From positions 35,562,540 through 35,626,539 of the forward strand of contig NC_087063.1 in NCBI RefSeq assembly GCF_963678635.1: a stretch of DNA of 64,000 nt. Reading direction: 5' to 3'. The notes under the pieces were generated by a model, which did not search any database, was not told where the DNA came from, and saw nothing but the letters and a program-made list of their open reading frames with translations. A program made the translations under genes and the position numbers. This document shows positions 1 to 11,345 of the stretch, piece after piece; positions within the stretch are counted from its first letter, which is position 1; the number at the start of each line of letters is the position of its first letter. Origin of the DNA: Symsagittifera roscoffensis (Eukaryota > Xenacoelomorpha > Acoela > Convolutidae).

Positions 1-429
1 CATTCTGACAAGATGAGTTTCAACAATGATTCAACGTTTTTGAAATATCGTTTTAGCATCAGAAGCACGGCTGACAGGACTTTAATATGATATCTCACTC
101 AATTCTCACCGAGATTTCTTTGAAATATTTAACGCACCCTACGTTATAGTGTCTTCCACTCTTCTAAAGAGATCGGAACAATTAAAATCGTTCAGCTCTA
201 TGCAGAACAATCTTCTGTTCCGACGATAGAACTGAATAGAGGTCGAAGTCATGTGTCCGGATTATGATTCAATGATCCGAATATAATAAAGTGGGAATCA
301 AGAAACTGTTAGTCAGATTAATTAAAAACTCAGAGTGAATGAAATTAAGAGCACAGTTTATGGTAAAATCATTAAAAATCAATCAAAAGAAAAAACAAAC
401 GTTTTTTTTGCTTTTGTACAACTTTTTAA

Positions 430-475
430 TTGAAGTAGACGGAAAGTTCTGTGCTACTTGCACATAACTAGCTGG
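430..475 (-). repeat. Family E fragment
   Basis: GTGCTACTTGCACATAACTAG is the reverse complement of the motif GTTGCTGTGCAAGTAGCAC seen at 11.27 and 3.77 kb. Short and isolated. Confidence 0.4.
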
Positions 476-710
476 TCTTGTTTCTACCTAAATCAATTAC
501 CGTTCAAATTTTTATAATTAAATGTACATTGGAACTGAAGTCGGAGATCAATTTAGGGTGATATGTTACCATAGCTGTAGGTGTGCGTGCAATAAATCGA
601 TAATCATATCAGTAAATCGAATTATGAAACAATTAAGTAACCAGGTTGCGTCATATTAAGTACTAACTAAGCTTAAAATGAACGCATTACCGAATACAAT
701 AGAATAGGGA

Positions 711-945
711 GCAGTGGTGAAGTGGTTACGTCTCCGCCTCTCAATCGAAAGGTCGGATGTTCGCGGCCCACCATGATCCGTGCTCGTTGCTTGAGGGTGA
801 GGCAACATTACTCAGCCCAGAAAAATAACCAAAAAATTGCATGTAGTTCTTAAGCAGGGGTACAACAGCGGTTCGCCGTAATGAGCTGTACAGCTCGTAT
901 GTTGGTCCTATCCCTCGTGGATAAAATGATCCTAAATAGAAAGAC
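711..945 (+). repeat. tRNA-derived SINE-like element
   Basis: An A-box-like AGTGGTGAAGTGGTTACG (about 713-730) and a B-box-like GATGTTCGCGGCCC (about 756-769) sit about 25 bases apart, the RNA polymerase III promoter layout of a tRNA head. A GC-richer body with CTGTACAGCTCG follows, then an AT-rich end near 945. The acceptor stem does not pair convincingly, so this is a SINE or tRNA relic rather than a working tRNA. It is unlike the tRNA-like modules of family A and lies on the opposite strand. Confidence 0.5.
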
Positions 946-1585
946 TTTTTACCCATATTAACTGCAATATTTCAATTCTTTAGCTGCAGAATTTAATTTA
1001 TAACTATATTCCGCAAACTTTCTATCAAGTTTAATGGTCAATCAAAAATAAACGTTGCTACTCTGAAAACGTTCTTACTTAATAAAATACATTTTCGGTT
1101 AACTGAACACCGTCACAACTTTCGATGTACTGATCAGGAAATTTCATTTTCGGTTTACTGATCTGGTCTGCCCGTTTTCGGGTTGCTGATAGATCGGTTA
1201 ACTCACCTACCACTGTTACAATAGGAGGTAAGATTGAGCACAGTGCATGTATTGAATTTGAGAACTAGAATGCATAATATAGTCATTTCATTTGCAATCA
1301 ATTGAAATGATAGTTTCGGTAAATACATTACTCTGCCAGATGATATGCTTTTCAAAAATTCAAATTTTACTCTTCTTTTGGCAAAAAATGGCTTTTAAAA
1401 TGAAATGTGAATAATGATCGAAGTATAACAAAAGAGATCTAGCTATTTAAATTGAACCTACAACCTATTGTAATATATCACCCAATTTAGTGTTTCCTCG
1501 AAGGCTTCCAGGTAAAAGTTAATCTCTAATAATACCATAATACCATGTGTTTAATTGTCAATCAGAATAAATGGAGATCATTTTC
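946..1585. other. AT-rich DNA without a recognised feature
   Basis: No gene or clear repeat structure is seen. There are short runs of TTTTCGGTTTACTGAT-like words around 1090-1190, probably a decayed short tandem. Confidence 0.4.
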
Positions 1586-1765
1586 AGTGCACGGCTGAGA
1601 GGACTTTAATATGATACATCGGCTGTCGAAGATTTTGTCGAAATTGGCAACTTTCGTTTTCGGTAGCATTAAACGCTCTACAAAAAAAAATAATCAACAG
1701 AATGTTCCGACCAGTATCCCTGATTTAAATTTTAGTGGTGGTGCGACTAAATTGAGCTTTACACA
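1586..1765 (+). repeat. Dispersed repeat, copy 1 (pair with 3225-3370)
   Basis: Shares TTTCGTTTTCG, ATTAAACGCTCTAC, CAACAGAATGTTCCGACCAG and TTAGTGGTGGTGCGACTAA with 3225-3370 in the same orientation, at roughly 80 to 85 percent identity by eye. Its left end repeats a word at 68-92 (CACGGCTGACAGGACTTTAA). Confidence 0.65.
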
Positions 1766-2089
1766 GAGGCGAAGTTGCAATTCGCATACACAAGCAAAAA
1801 TTTGACCGATAACGCTACTGGGAAAAACTACATGAGTAAAATTTAAGTCTACAAAATTTCTTAAATGACGCACGCCAATTATGACGCATTAGCAGTACCA
1901 GTCAATTTGAAAAAAAAAGAAATTTCCCAACTAACATGCCTCAGTTTATAGAGCAGTCTGTTGAGCAGTAACAGCAAGACAAAATTAAATGTAAGAAAAA
2001 ATAAAATGAATTTATTGTTCAATTTGAAACTTTTTTTTTGTGAAAATCATCCCCCCACACGCCATACCAAGTATAAAGTGATAAATTTC

Positions 2090-2420
2090 GCTCCTATTAA
2101 CAAATCAATTATGGCAAATGAGCTTCTCTCAACCAATTTAGAACGATTTCTATGACGGATTATATCTCCGCTTACACGTTAATATCGCGAGTTAATTGTC
2201 CCAAATTGACCAAAATGACCATTTTCAAGCCGCATGATTTACAAAAAATGATCACAAGTAAAATATCTTTCCAAATTTAAGCTCAAGACAACAATACTCT
2301 TTGATTGATAAAAAAACCCGTCACAAATGGCTAGCTAAAAAATCGAAATTTAACTGAAAAAAAAAACCAACCCAAGAACAAATATTCCGTTTTTTTTTCG
2401 TTACGAAAGTCGGAACAAGA
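2090..2420 (+). repeat. Family B element, 3' part
   Basis: Aligns with 30460-30690 and 37240-37870: GACGGATTATATCTCCGCTT, GAGTTAATTGTCCCAAATTG, TGATCACAAGTAAAATATCT, and a right end with CCAACCCAAGAACAAATATT and CGGAACAA. The hairpin end is absent here. Confidence 0.65.
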
Positions 2421-2584
2421 ATAGTCTGTGTTAAAATCCTGAGCATTGGCTGTACTTAATAGCTGGTTATTGATCAAAATGACGCTTTCGAAATGAACAC
2501 ACTTCATCGCAACAATATTTGCGTCGCAACAATATTTGCTACTTAGTTTCGAAAAAAAAGATAGTTCATACTATAACACAAGCC

Positions 2585-2815
2585 TTGCTTGTGTAAACAA
2601 CTAGTTAATAAAGTAATTGAACAAAAAGTCAGCTATTTCTTAGTATTTTTAACAATTCTAACTTGTGTCAGAGCGTAATTCAATTCACTTGTCACTCCAA
2701 ATTGGTCGCAAAAACAAAAAATGCAGACAGTTTTTTCCAACACACAAAATTTTTTATGAATTTTTAATTGCAGCATGAACTACGACCAAAAAAGCTCAGA
2801 AACTTTATCTTACGT
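2585..2815 (+). repeat. Direct repeat, copy 1 (pair with 3365-3595)
   Basis: About 230 bp matching 3365-3595 in the same order: CTAGTTAATAAAGTAATTGA, CACTCCAAATTGGTCG, TGCAGACAGTTTT, TTTTTAATTGCAGCAT, ACGTAG. Identity is around 75 to 80 percent by eye. Confidence 0.65.
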
Positions 2816-3224
2816 AGCCCCTTTATGTTAAATCATTCATCATAAAATTAATAGAATGATTGTGGCAAGTACGTGACGTTACAAACCCACCCAAAAAACT
2901 AAAACTTAATAATTTTGGCGCTCAAAAACATTCAACACATAACCTTCGGAATTTCTGCACTAAAAATTAAGCCAACTCACAGAAAACTCAATTTAAACTG
3001 AAAAATCTGCGAATAAATGCAAAAACTTAAACTTTGGGCGTTTGAACGCCGCTCTTTGTATGCTTTTCAGAATTTTCAAAAGAAGTATGAAAACAAGATT
3101 TCCAAAACAATTAGAGCCCCCAAGATTTTTGGCAATTACCAAACTTGCGTCACAATTTTGGCCGAGCGATACCACTTCACTCAAATGCGCAAAAAGTTTT
3201 CCAAACTTTACGGAAAAACTTACG

Positions 3225-3370
3225 TTAACATCAACTTTTGTCGATATTTGACACTTTCGTTTTCGATGTCATTGAACGCTCTACAATAAAAAATAACCAA
3301 CAGAATGTTCCGACCAGTATCATGCGTTTAAATTTTAGTGGTGGTGCGACTAAGTTAAGCTTTAACTATT
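3225..3370 (+). repeat. Dispersed repeat, copy 2 (pair with 1586-1765)
   Basis: Second copy of the 1.6-kb element. Here it abuts the 3365-3595 direct repeat, so the two may form one larger element whose parts are 0.8 kb apart in the first occurrence. Confidence 0.65.
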
Positions 3371-3595
3371 AGTTAATAAACTAATTGAACAATAAATCAG
3401 CTAACTCTTAGAATCTTTAAAAATGATAACTTGAGTGTAATTCAACTCGCTTTTCACTCCAATATGGTCGGAAAAACAAAAACTGCAGACCGTTTTCTCC
3501 AAACCCCCAACAGTTGTTTTTGAATTTTTAATTGCAGCATAAGCCGCAACCAAAAAAGCGCAAAATATTTATACCACGTAGACTCATTATTATGT
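3365..3595 (+). repeat. Direct repeat, copy 2 (pair with 2585-2815)
   Basis: See 2585-2815. Begins TTAGTTAATAAACTAATTGA and ends near ACCACGTAGAC. Confidence 0.65.
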
Positions 3596-3764
3596 AAGGT
3601 GTATTTGAGGTACGTGGATTTGCATGGTAAAAGTAATCAATACAAAGTTCTTTTCCAAATTGTGGCGGGAACAAATAGCCGATAAGTAAAACCTTTATGT
3701 TAAAACATTTATCATGGAACTAATAGAATCCTTGAGGCAATAAAAAAACAATCCGATTCCTCAA

Positions 3765-3835
3765 ACCGGAATGGCCGGTTGCTGAACAAGTAGCACAGAA
3801 ATTTCCGACAACAAAAATAAAAAAAAAACATTTTA
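3765..3835 (+). repeat. Family E fragment
   Basis: GGCCGGTTGCTGAACAAGTA then GCACAGAAATTTCCGAC, the same core as 11265-11345. Confidence 0.45.
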
Positions 3836-4842
3836 AAAAAAAATAAAAATGTGCCGTTTTTTGTCGGTAGTTATATAGAATGATTTGAACGAAAGCGCAA
3901 AACTTTTATTCCCAAGATAGCGCTAAAATACTTCAATATCATTTTAACTGGAATCAAACTAACTTTTCACGGCTGAAGTAAAAGCTTATCCTCAAATTAA
4001 AAGCCTGATCGATCGCTTTAGTCACTGCAAATTAGGTTACAAAATCAAAAAACTTCAAACGGATTTTCTTGACATAAAAACTATTGGGAAATTGTCAAAC
4101 CTCTTTCGAATCAAGACTGAATACGATATATCACTCGACCCATGACAATGATTATTTGAGCTACCTGATTTTGCGTTGAAAAAAAAACAAAATTCATCCG
4201 TGATTTTAATCTTCTAAAACATTTTTTGCTCCAAGTCAAGTCTTAAAACATCATAAAAATATTGTTCAAAGTAAATTGTTCGAAGAAAGTGACGCAATTA
4301 CCGGCCACTTTTCGAGCAATTTTTACACTATCTGAAAAATATTGATGTCGAAGCTCAAAGATAAAAAAAAAATAAACAAGCGACCACTTGTTCTGAAACT
4401 TATAGGGGATTGAACTTGAGACTGCTTAGACCACATTTCAAATTGGGATAATTAACAAGCGATTTATGTCTTCCTATTAAAGCGTTACGCGAAATGAAAA
4501 CACAGATACTGTCATCACTTTATTCTTTACATAGCGTGAGAAGGGATAAAACCAAGAAGAAAAAACGTGCGAAATTTCTAAAAGTTTTATTGACTTTCAA
4601 AATGTTTCAGTTGAATTTTTGCCTTTGCCCCGATAACTTACCTACACAGCCACCAGAGTTGAAAAAGTGCCAATGAAAGAAACATAAAAAACTAACTTGT
4701 TTTGTTTTTTAAATCAATTTGAGAAAAAGTAGTGGCCCCTAAAGCTCTTCTAATATCAAGAAAAATTTAAAATTATCACTTTTTTAAAATAAAATTATAA
4801 AGTTATAAAATTTCGAAAAATTGGATCATTAGGTAACTTTTT
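3836..4842. other. AT-rich DNA without a recognised feature
   Basis: Many poly(A) runs and no open frame of note. Nothing identifiable on either strand. Confidence 0.4.
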
Positions 4843-5130
4843 ATTCCGCTGGGAAATCAAAAAACTAAAATCTTATCTATTTTGAAACGAGAAGTCAATC
4901 ACGTGTTTTGTGACCTTTACAGTTTTGCTGCTCAATTGTGCAGTTTGACTGACTGTAACAAAGGAAGTGAACTGAAAAAAAATCACAAGTCAAACCGCGA
5001 AAAATCAAATTTGAGCGTGAACAAACTTTATACTAAAAATGACAAAAAAATCATCACGACCTATATAAGTATATTCACTGCGTTCATTGACACAAAAAAA
5101 ACAATCCGCTGCCTCTCAGATCAAGGTAAA
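4843..5130 (+). repeat. Family C element with TATA box
   Basis: Starts near TCCGCTGGGAAATC, runs through GTCAATCACGTGTTTTGTGA and CAAACCGCGAAAA to TCATCACGACCTATATAAG, with TATATAAG at 5062-5069 and GTTCATTGACAC about 20 bases on. Shared in the same order with 14640-14870, 32985-33220, 42495-42720 and 55405-55560. It looks like a mobile or amplified promoter-bearing unit. Confidence 0.6.
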
Positions 5131-5249
5131 TTTTTGACTGCTCACACAACGTGGAAAAAAGCCCGCCGTCTTTCGATTAATTCTTTTTGATTAATTCAGA
5201 TCAAAAAATTAAATTAAGAAGCAAAATATTCGCAAACAGTTTGGTTAAA

Positions 5250-6870
5250 CACAGAAATATCAACTTACATGATTTCATCAACACGAAGTGAAGAAAATGG
5301 CAGAGGAGTAACGAGTATTTGGTGAAAAATGAAATGGCTAAAATGAAACTGTTCAGAGGCGATCAAGAGGATCCAAATATGTCAGGTCATAGTGGATCAC
5401 TTCAGTTGTGAAATCACAGCAAATATGTTGTGAAAGAGTTGCAACTGAGGATCAATTGGCGGCACTTAAGAGTGTCCTTTTGTAAGAGTAGCAGATTTTG
5501 AAAAAGGCAGAAGAAAGAGAGCAGTGATGAGTTGAAACGAGAATTGAATAATTAAAGTGGTGCTTGCCAAAAAGGTACTAGGCGAGTAGATTAATTGATG
5601 ATGCGCGATTGATTTATCAGAAGAAATAGTGTCTCGTTGACACACTTGGACATTTGTAAGATGAGTTACTTCAAAAAGAGGATACAAATGTCAAACTAAA
5701 CACGCAAAAAAGGACAATCAAAGAAGCTGACAACAAAGTTACTTGATTTTTTTCTGGTCGGAACTACTCTTTCAAATCCCCATCGTTCATTTGTTCCAAG
5801 TATTAGCAAGTGGATTCATCATCCAATCTATCCGTTCCGTTTCTATCTGCAACTCCACTGACTGATGTTTGATGTGATGAACAGAGGTGGAAGTATCCAG
5901 CGGCTGTTTCTCCAGATCTGGTCTGGATTCAAAGTTACTTCAGTGTCCGGTCATACAGAGGGAGGAAGTTAAGGCAACTGGAACAGAAGTGCTGTGCTTG
6001 GTTGATAATTCTTCTTCTTCTTCAAAAGGATGCTGCAAATTCAAACGGAGTAGAGAGAGATGAGAAATTGAGAAGAGGTGGAAATGAAAGACAAGTACAC
6101 AACTTAGAAGGACGGCGGAGATCTGAGGAGACCGGTAGAATATTTCACAGGGTTGGCAAGCAGAAGAATAAAGAGAACTCAAGTAAAAAAGAGAAAAGAG
6201 AAAAGAAATAACGGCGGCGACACAAAATCCAAGGAATACTACGCACACTTTTGTACCGAAAAACACCACAGCCTATCAGGTGGGGACATATTTGCGGAGG
6301 GGCATTTTTTATTTATTAGGTTTTATGAGGGTTGGGGGTATTGATGGTTTAAGATCCTGAGAAGTCACAAGTGTGGCGTGAGATGTTGAGAAGAGGGAGA
6401 AAGAAGGCGACGTTTAGCGGCGAGCGGGCGGCACATCCAGGTTTAGAACACAAGGAGGCATTCAAGTATTCAGTGATAAAAAGAAACACCAACTGCGAGT
6501 GTTTGTAGGGAGTTGCGCTCAAGTGCGTCCCGCAGAATGCGAGCAGCTCAATTAGAGAGCAGGTACAAACAAGGGACCATGCTTTGTTGTCGGCAGTGAA
6601 AAGTAGAAAATGGGAAAAAACAAAGCACAAGGGTGGCTCGTGTTACGTCTGTCTACAATTGATTGTAGTACCAACTGAGAACAAAGACGTAAACACCTTC
6701 TTAAGAGATAAAAGACTGCGAAAAAATGGTCCGCGAAATTGCTCAAAAGCATTTTTTCAATTCCAGAAGAGACACCTGGACACAAAATGCGGCTAAAAGG
6801 AGAAATCTAACGAAACGCCCCCTCCCCCGAAACGTCCGATCAACCGAAACATACCCAGCGGCACTTTATA
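5250..6870. other. GC-richer island, unassigned
   Basis: Clearly less AT-rich than its surroundings and free of the dispersed families. Purine-rich on the + strand (GAGGTGGAAATGAAAG-like words, a CTT run near 6010). Short open frames exist on both strands but none resembles a known family. It could be a promoter, UTR or exon of a gene not otherwise visible. Confidence 0.35.
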
Positions 6871-7204
6871 ACATCCGTTTTGGCAAACCAATCCAAAATA
6901 GATAGGCGCTTTTATTCCCACTAGCCCGCGACAAAACCCACGGCGTTTGGTGAATATTTCTAAATTGTGCCGTAAACTTTTATATTTTACGCAATGAGAC
7001 AACTCGCAACAAAAGACAACTCAAGATAAAGTAAACTCACATTAAAACTCGTACATAACAAATAACTTGAAAAATAATCTAACATTTTGTATGCTAACAA
7101 ATATGCTCAAAATGATTTACAAAATTTGTGCACTTTTGATTGACAGCATTTTATAAGGAGGCATAAAAACAGACCAACAAACACCAAGACCAGACAAGTA
7201 TAAC

Positions 7205-7520
7205 TAGGGGCGGATTTAGGGGGGGGGGGGATCGCCTTGCCCCTTCAAGGATTCGACCCCCTTTCGACCCAAATTATCCCCCCTTTGTACTATTTAGAGA
7301 TATCTATTTTTGGCTGACGGACGCTAAAATTAGGGGGTGGGGACGCGCGCCGAAAAGGGGATGGAGACGTGCGCCTGTTTTTTCAAAATTTTGCCTGCAA
7401 CGCTAGTGCTTTGGGAGAGCTTGGAAAATCATTTTGGTCGACCTAAAAAGGGTTAACAAAATTTTGGATTTTTTTTTGAAAATCCGCCAACCCTCGAGAA
7501 AATCCTAGAGGATAACCATG
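7205..7520. repeat. Family D MITE, copy 1
   Basis: Begins AGGGGCGGATTTAGG followed by a G run. It shares GGATTCGACCCC, TTTGTACTATTT, TTTTTGGCTGACGGAC, GCGCGCCGAAA and CCCTCGAGA with 31207-31620. Its right inverted end is decayed. Confidence 0.65.
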
Positions 7521-8689
7521 CTGTGCAAATATCGCAGAAAATAACGGACAAAACCACTTATTCAAAATGAAAGTACAGAAAAAAGTGCCATTATTTTTTT
7601 TTTTAAATCTTTACATTTTTTTCTTTCAAATTCCAAGTTGACACACAAGCGAAAAAAAAACAAACAATTTGTTGTAAATAAAAACGATTGGGCAAAAGAC
7701 AAGGTTCTTTGAACTACAATATGTTAACAGACTCCCGAATAGATTCACCACTATCCGCTCAACACCCATAAGCTTTAAAATCTGGGCCAAGATACCTCGG
7801 AAATAATATGAGTCTTAGTGAGCTATACGCTAATGTTCAGATCATGTGAGAAAAACCCGGAATAGAAATATTGCGACGAAACTATGCAATGAAATAAGCG
7901 AATTGTTTAGACAAATTTGCCCAGTTGAAAAAATTTGCCCTGCGCATGTGTAAACGTGAAGTTTATTGGAAAACCTGTCCCTTCTATTGCGTAAATGTAA
8001 GTTTTATCATTTTTTGACAGAAATTAATTAAACTAAAAATTGCTTATCAAATTCTATAATTTCAGATTTTTCAGGAAAATAAGTAAACCCTGTGAAACAA
8101 TTGATAGCTAGTACGTTGCCCAAATCCTTTTTTGATCGTTTACTAGCCCTCGGCCATTCTCCCAAGTCTTAATATATTTTTGTGAAAGATTATGATGCTA
8201 AGCGACACGTTCTAGAAAACGTGGGCTATGATAAGTCAGTGAAATTCTTATTTCGCAAAGCCATTCTGGCCGATGAAGTAAATAACACAACTAAATCTTT
8301 TAAAAAATCACGTTTTCAGATAAAAAAATTAGTAAAATCTAATTAAGATAGCAAAAACCGAATCAAAACGACTCTTAGAACTTAATTAATTGAAACTCTT
8401 AAACTTTGAAACAGAGCGAAGAGACAGATTTTGTTGTGTTTCTAAACTCCAGTTAAAAACCATTAACAATTCTATCAAAGTTTTCTAAGCTTGCATCGAC
8501 TTAAGATGATCAGAAAGAGGTTCTTTAATTGATTTTGTTTTCATTAAAATAACCCTATCTGAGTTAACATGATCCTTAGGCGCTTTTTATTCTTCTGTGA
8601 ATTCTAACAACTAGGTACAGTTTTGGCATTGGAGTAGTAGAAGTAATACCGAAATTTTGATAATATAGCCATAAGACAGTGGGAATTCA
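7521..8689. other. AT-rich DNA without a recognised feature
   Basis: Nothing identifiable beyond poly(A/T) runs. Confidence 0.35.
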
Positions 8690-9010
8690 AAAACTAATAT
8701 CTTTTTTTTTGTTCCGACTTCCAAAGAAAACGGAATATTTATGGTTGGGGTGGTATTATTTATTATTCAGTCAATTTTCGGCAATCGAATTACAAATTTT
8801 TAACAAAAACTTCGACATTCCATTCAAGATATTGCCTCCCTGAAATTACATCTAAGCAGATATTTTACCTTCAATCAATTTTTGCAGGGAAGTTGGCGCA
8901 AAATATTTATGCGAGGGGAATTATCCCGTACAACAAAATCGTTTCAAATTCAATTGACGCTAGCTAATCGGTCATATTAACTTCGTATGAATCAATATTT
9001 TACGGTTCCC
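8690..9010 (-). repeat. Family B element, inverted
   Basis: GTTCCGACTTCCAAAGAAAA then CGGAATATTTATGG is the reverse complement of the family B right end. GCTAGCTAATCGGTCATATT near 8963 matches 15297 in the same orientation. Confidence 0.6.
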
Positions 9011-9282
9011 CTTTTTAACTCTAAGCAACTTATTTCCATACAATCCTTAACTTATTATACAATCAAAAACTCATTTCGATCCCTACTTTTTGTTGCCTTA
9101 GCAATATAACATCGCTGCATTTCAAAACCATTTCTTTGACTTAACACCGTGTTTTAATCCAAACTGAAAAGAAAACTTATTTCAAAGGGGACTTCGGTAA
9201 ACATCAAAGAATTAAACAAGAGAAATTTTTTTTGCCATTTAAAGCCAGATAATTTCTACTTAATCCGACTACATTTTGAGCA

Positions 9283-9392
9283 GAAATGACCTTGCCAATA
9301 ATTTCAATAAATCGTTCCAAAACGAAATGAAATGGCCTTCCCAATAATTTCAATGAATTATTTCAAAATGAACCTTAGCAAGCAATAGTTCA
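9283..9392 (+). repeat. Two-unit tandem duplication, about 54 bp
   Basis: GAAATGACCTTGCCAATAAT and GAAATGGCCTTCCCAATAAT start successive units, each followed by TTCAATRAAT and TTTCMAAA-like words. Confidence 0.55.
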
Positions 9393-10439
9393 AATAATTA
9401 GACGGCCTTTAACTAAAATGGTCTAATTTTCCAGACACTTTCAGCCGGTTTAGAAACTTAAAAAAGGGTTTTAACCAATACCTAAAAAGCATTCCTTTTT
9501 AGAATCATTCTCGAACTTAAGCCTATAACCTGATCGCTTTGTCAGCTTTTTTGAATTGTTGACACATTAACGAAAAACTAAAGGGTTTGCCAGCCCCTAG
9601 CCTTAAGCTAGCAACCCGAAAATAAGAGAGATTGTGCTGGGAATAAATTGATAGCGCAGGAGTCAAACTCTTGCGTTTAGTTACATTTCCAGGAGTCTGC
9701 AAAGAAACGTCTTTTCAAAAAAAGCTGACACAAGTTTGAGTAGGATTAAATTTTGAATTTAAATAATACGAAAGAACAAACAAAAATGAAATAAAATTTA
9801 CTCGGGATTAATAAAAACTAGATAACGCTTTGAAAAATACAAATACGTTTTGTCTTCGTAAATGGACACTATGTTTTGTACTCTTTCAATTAACACACGA
9901 AACTTTTTCTTTTTCAAGAACTTATGGACACTCGATGCATCGAAAAAGTTAAATTTTTGTACGACGGCGTCTTTTTACAGGCTGCTCATTACTTTTAGAT
10001 GAAACTGTGAGACTCAATCATAATTGAAAGGAGACTCAATCATAGTTTGTTTATTGGGTTTGCGTTTGCTTATCACAGGAGTACAGTATAAAGTGACTGT
10101 CAGAAATTTATATTTGTCAGAAATTTTACGTCGAATTGTTATGAAATAGCACAAGCAGGTTTTTTTACTAGTCATAATGGTTTAGTGAAAATAAATTCGA
10201 TAAGAGGTAAGTAATTTAGGAAGCCTCATTCAAGCATGTATAACTAAAACAAACCAAGTTTTTTAATATGATGCGTGCGTTAACCAGGATTAACTTTGGT
10301 GTGATAAGAAATAAAATATCGTACAGCATTAATTTAAGTTGCGAAATGACTAGATGTTAAAATGTAAGGTGTGAAATTGACTGGTATTAAAATTTAGGAC
10401 ACCTAATTTACACTTGAACTTTGATTTTGTTCAGACTTT

Positions 10440-10545
10440 TCAGTTTTTCATTATTTTTCCCAAAAACTACTCGATATGGATTAAGGGGCAGTCGGAACAT
10501 TCAAGCCTTTGCCCTGATAAACGAGTAGTCTTATTGAATTTAAAA
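10440..10545 (-). repeat. Family B hairpin end, inverted, decayed
   Basis: GGCAGTCGGAACATTCAAGC then CTTTGCCCTGATAAACGAGTAGTC reads, on the minus strand, as the family B start. One arm of the palindrome has decayed. Confidence 0.55.
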
Positions 10546-10611
10546 GCCACTTGCACTTAAGATTTCGCAGTGCTTAATTTGCTTTCCTTTAAGCAAATGA
10601 GATTAATTAGT

Positions 10612-10665
10612 ACTTAAAACAAAACCAAAAGTTAAACCGCGAAGAGTCGAACTTGAGCCTAGACA
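10612..10665 (+). repeat. Family C fragment
   Basis: TTAAACCGCGAAGAGTCGAA and the following TTGAGCCTAGACAAA match the centre of family C. The TATA part is missing. Confidence 0.45.
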
Positions 10666-10865
10666 AATATAAGGAAATTTCCTGACAAAGATTTTCCTCT
10701 CAAAGAATTTTTCTCTTCATTTCCTACATAGACATTTAAATAAAAAAATCTATCAAACCGCATGAAGAAACTATGCACAAAACGAGCAATCGAATTTAAG
10801 TGACCATGTACAAAAACTTTTGAATTATTCATTGGGCAAAAACAAAATGCCTTGAAGATCATTAT

Positions 10866-11260
10866 TTCGATCGCTGAAAATGGTCTGAATAAAATTCATC
10901 GGGAGCATAGTTATTCTGTTACTTTTGAAACAAAAATAAAGCAAGAGCATTTGAGATTGAGAAAAACCACACGACTTAAATCAGTATCTTGAATTCAACA
11001 CATTCAGAAACATTTAATGACGAAACTTGATATATAAAAACAAAAGATACTATTAAAAACAAATAATTAGGTATCTAAATCTGACAGATAGTTAAGAAAT
11101 AAAGTAGTAACAGAACAGCTAGCATCAAACAGTTATCATGAACATCTAACCGTCTAAAAACTTTCATATTTACAAAATTTAGGATCAGTGTTACTCATAT
11201 GTGAGCAAAAAACCGAAAGAGCGACAAGTCAGTTGGGTAGCAAAAAATGACACAACAAAA
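10866..11260. other. AT-rich DNA without a recognised feature
   Basis: Nothing identifiable. Confidence 0.35.
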
Positions 11261-11264
11261 GAGA

Positions 11265-11345
11265 GTAACCGGTTGCTGTGCACAAGTAGCATAAAAAGTT
11301 CCGACCACATTCATGAAACTTTTTAAATTTTTTTTTCCAATTTGC
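11265..11345 (+). repeat. Family E element
   Basis: CCGGTTGCTGTGCACAAGTA followed by GCATAAAAAGTTCCGACCAC. Best-preserved copy of this short motif. Confidence 0.45.

Noticed and set aside
68-1612. Repeat family around ACTTTAATATGATA (68, 1590, inverse at 30940)
   Set aside because: The shared word is too short and AT-rich to define a family on three hits.
4843-5130. Family C as solo long terminal repeats of a retroelement
   Set aside because: A TATA box alone is not enough. No TG/CA ends, target duplications or internal region were seen.
5466-6785. Open frames of 60-110 codons on both strands in the GC-richer island
   Set aside because: Composition-driven, overlapping on both strands, no family resemblance and no splice-bounded structure.
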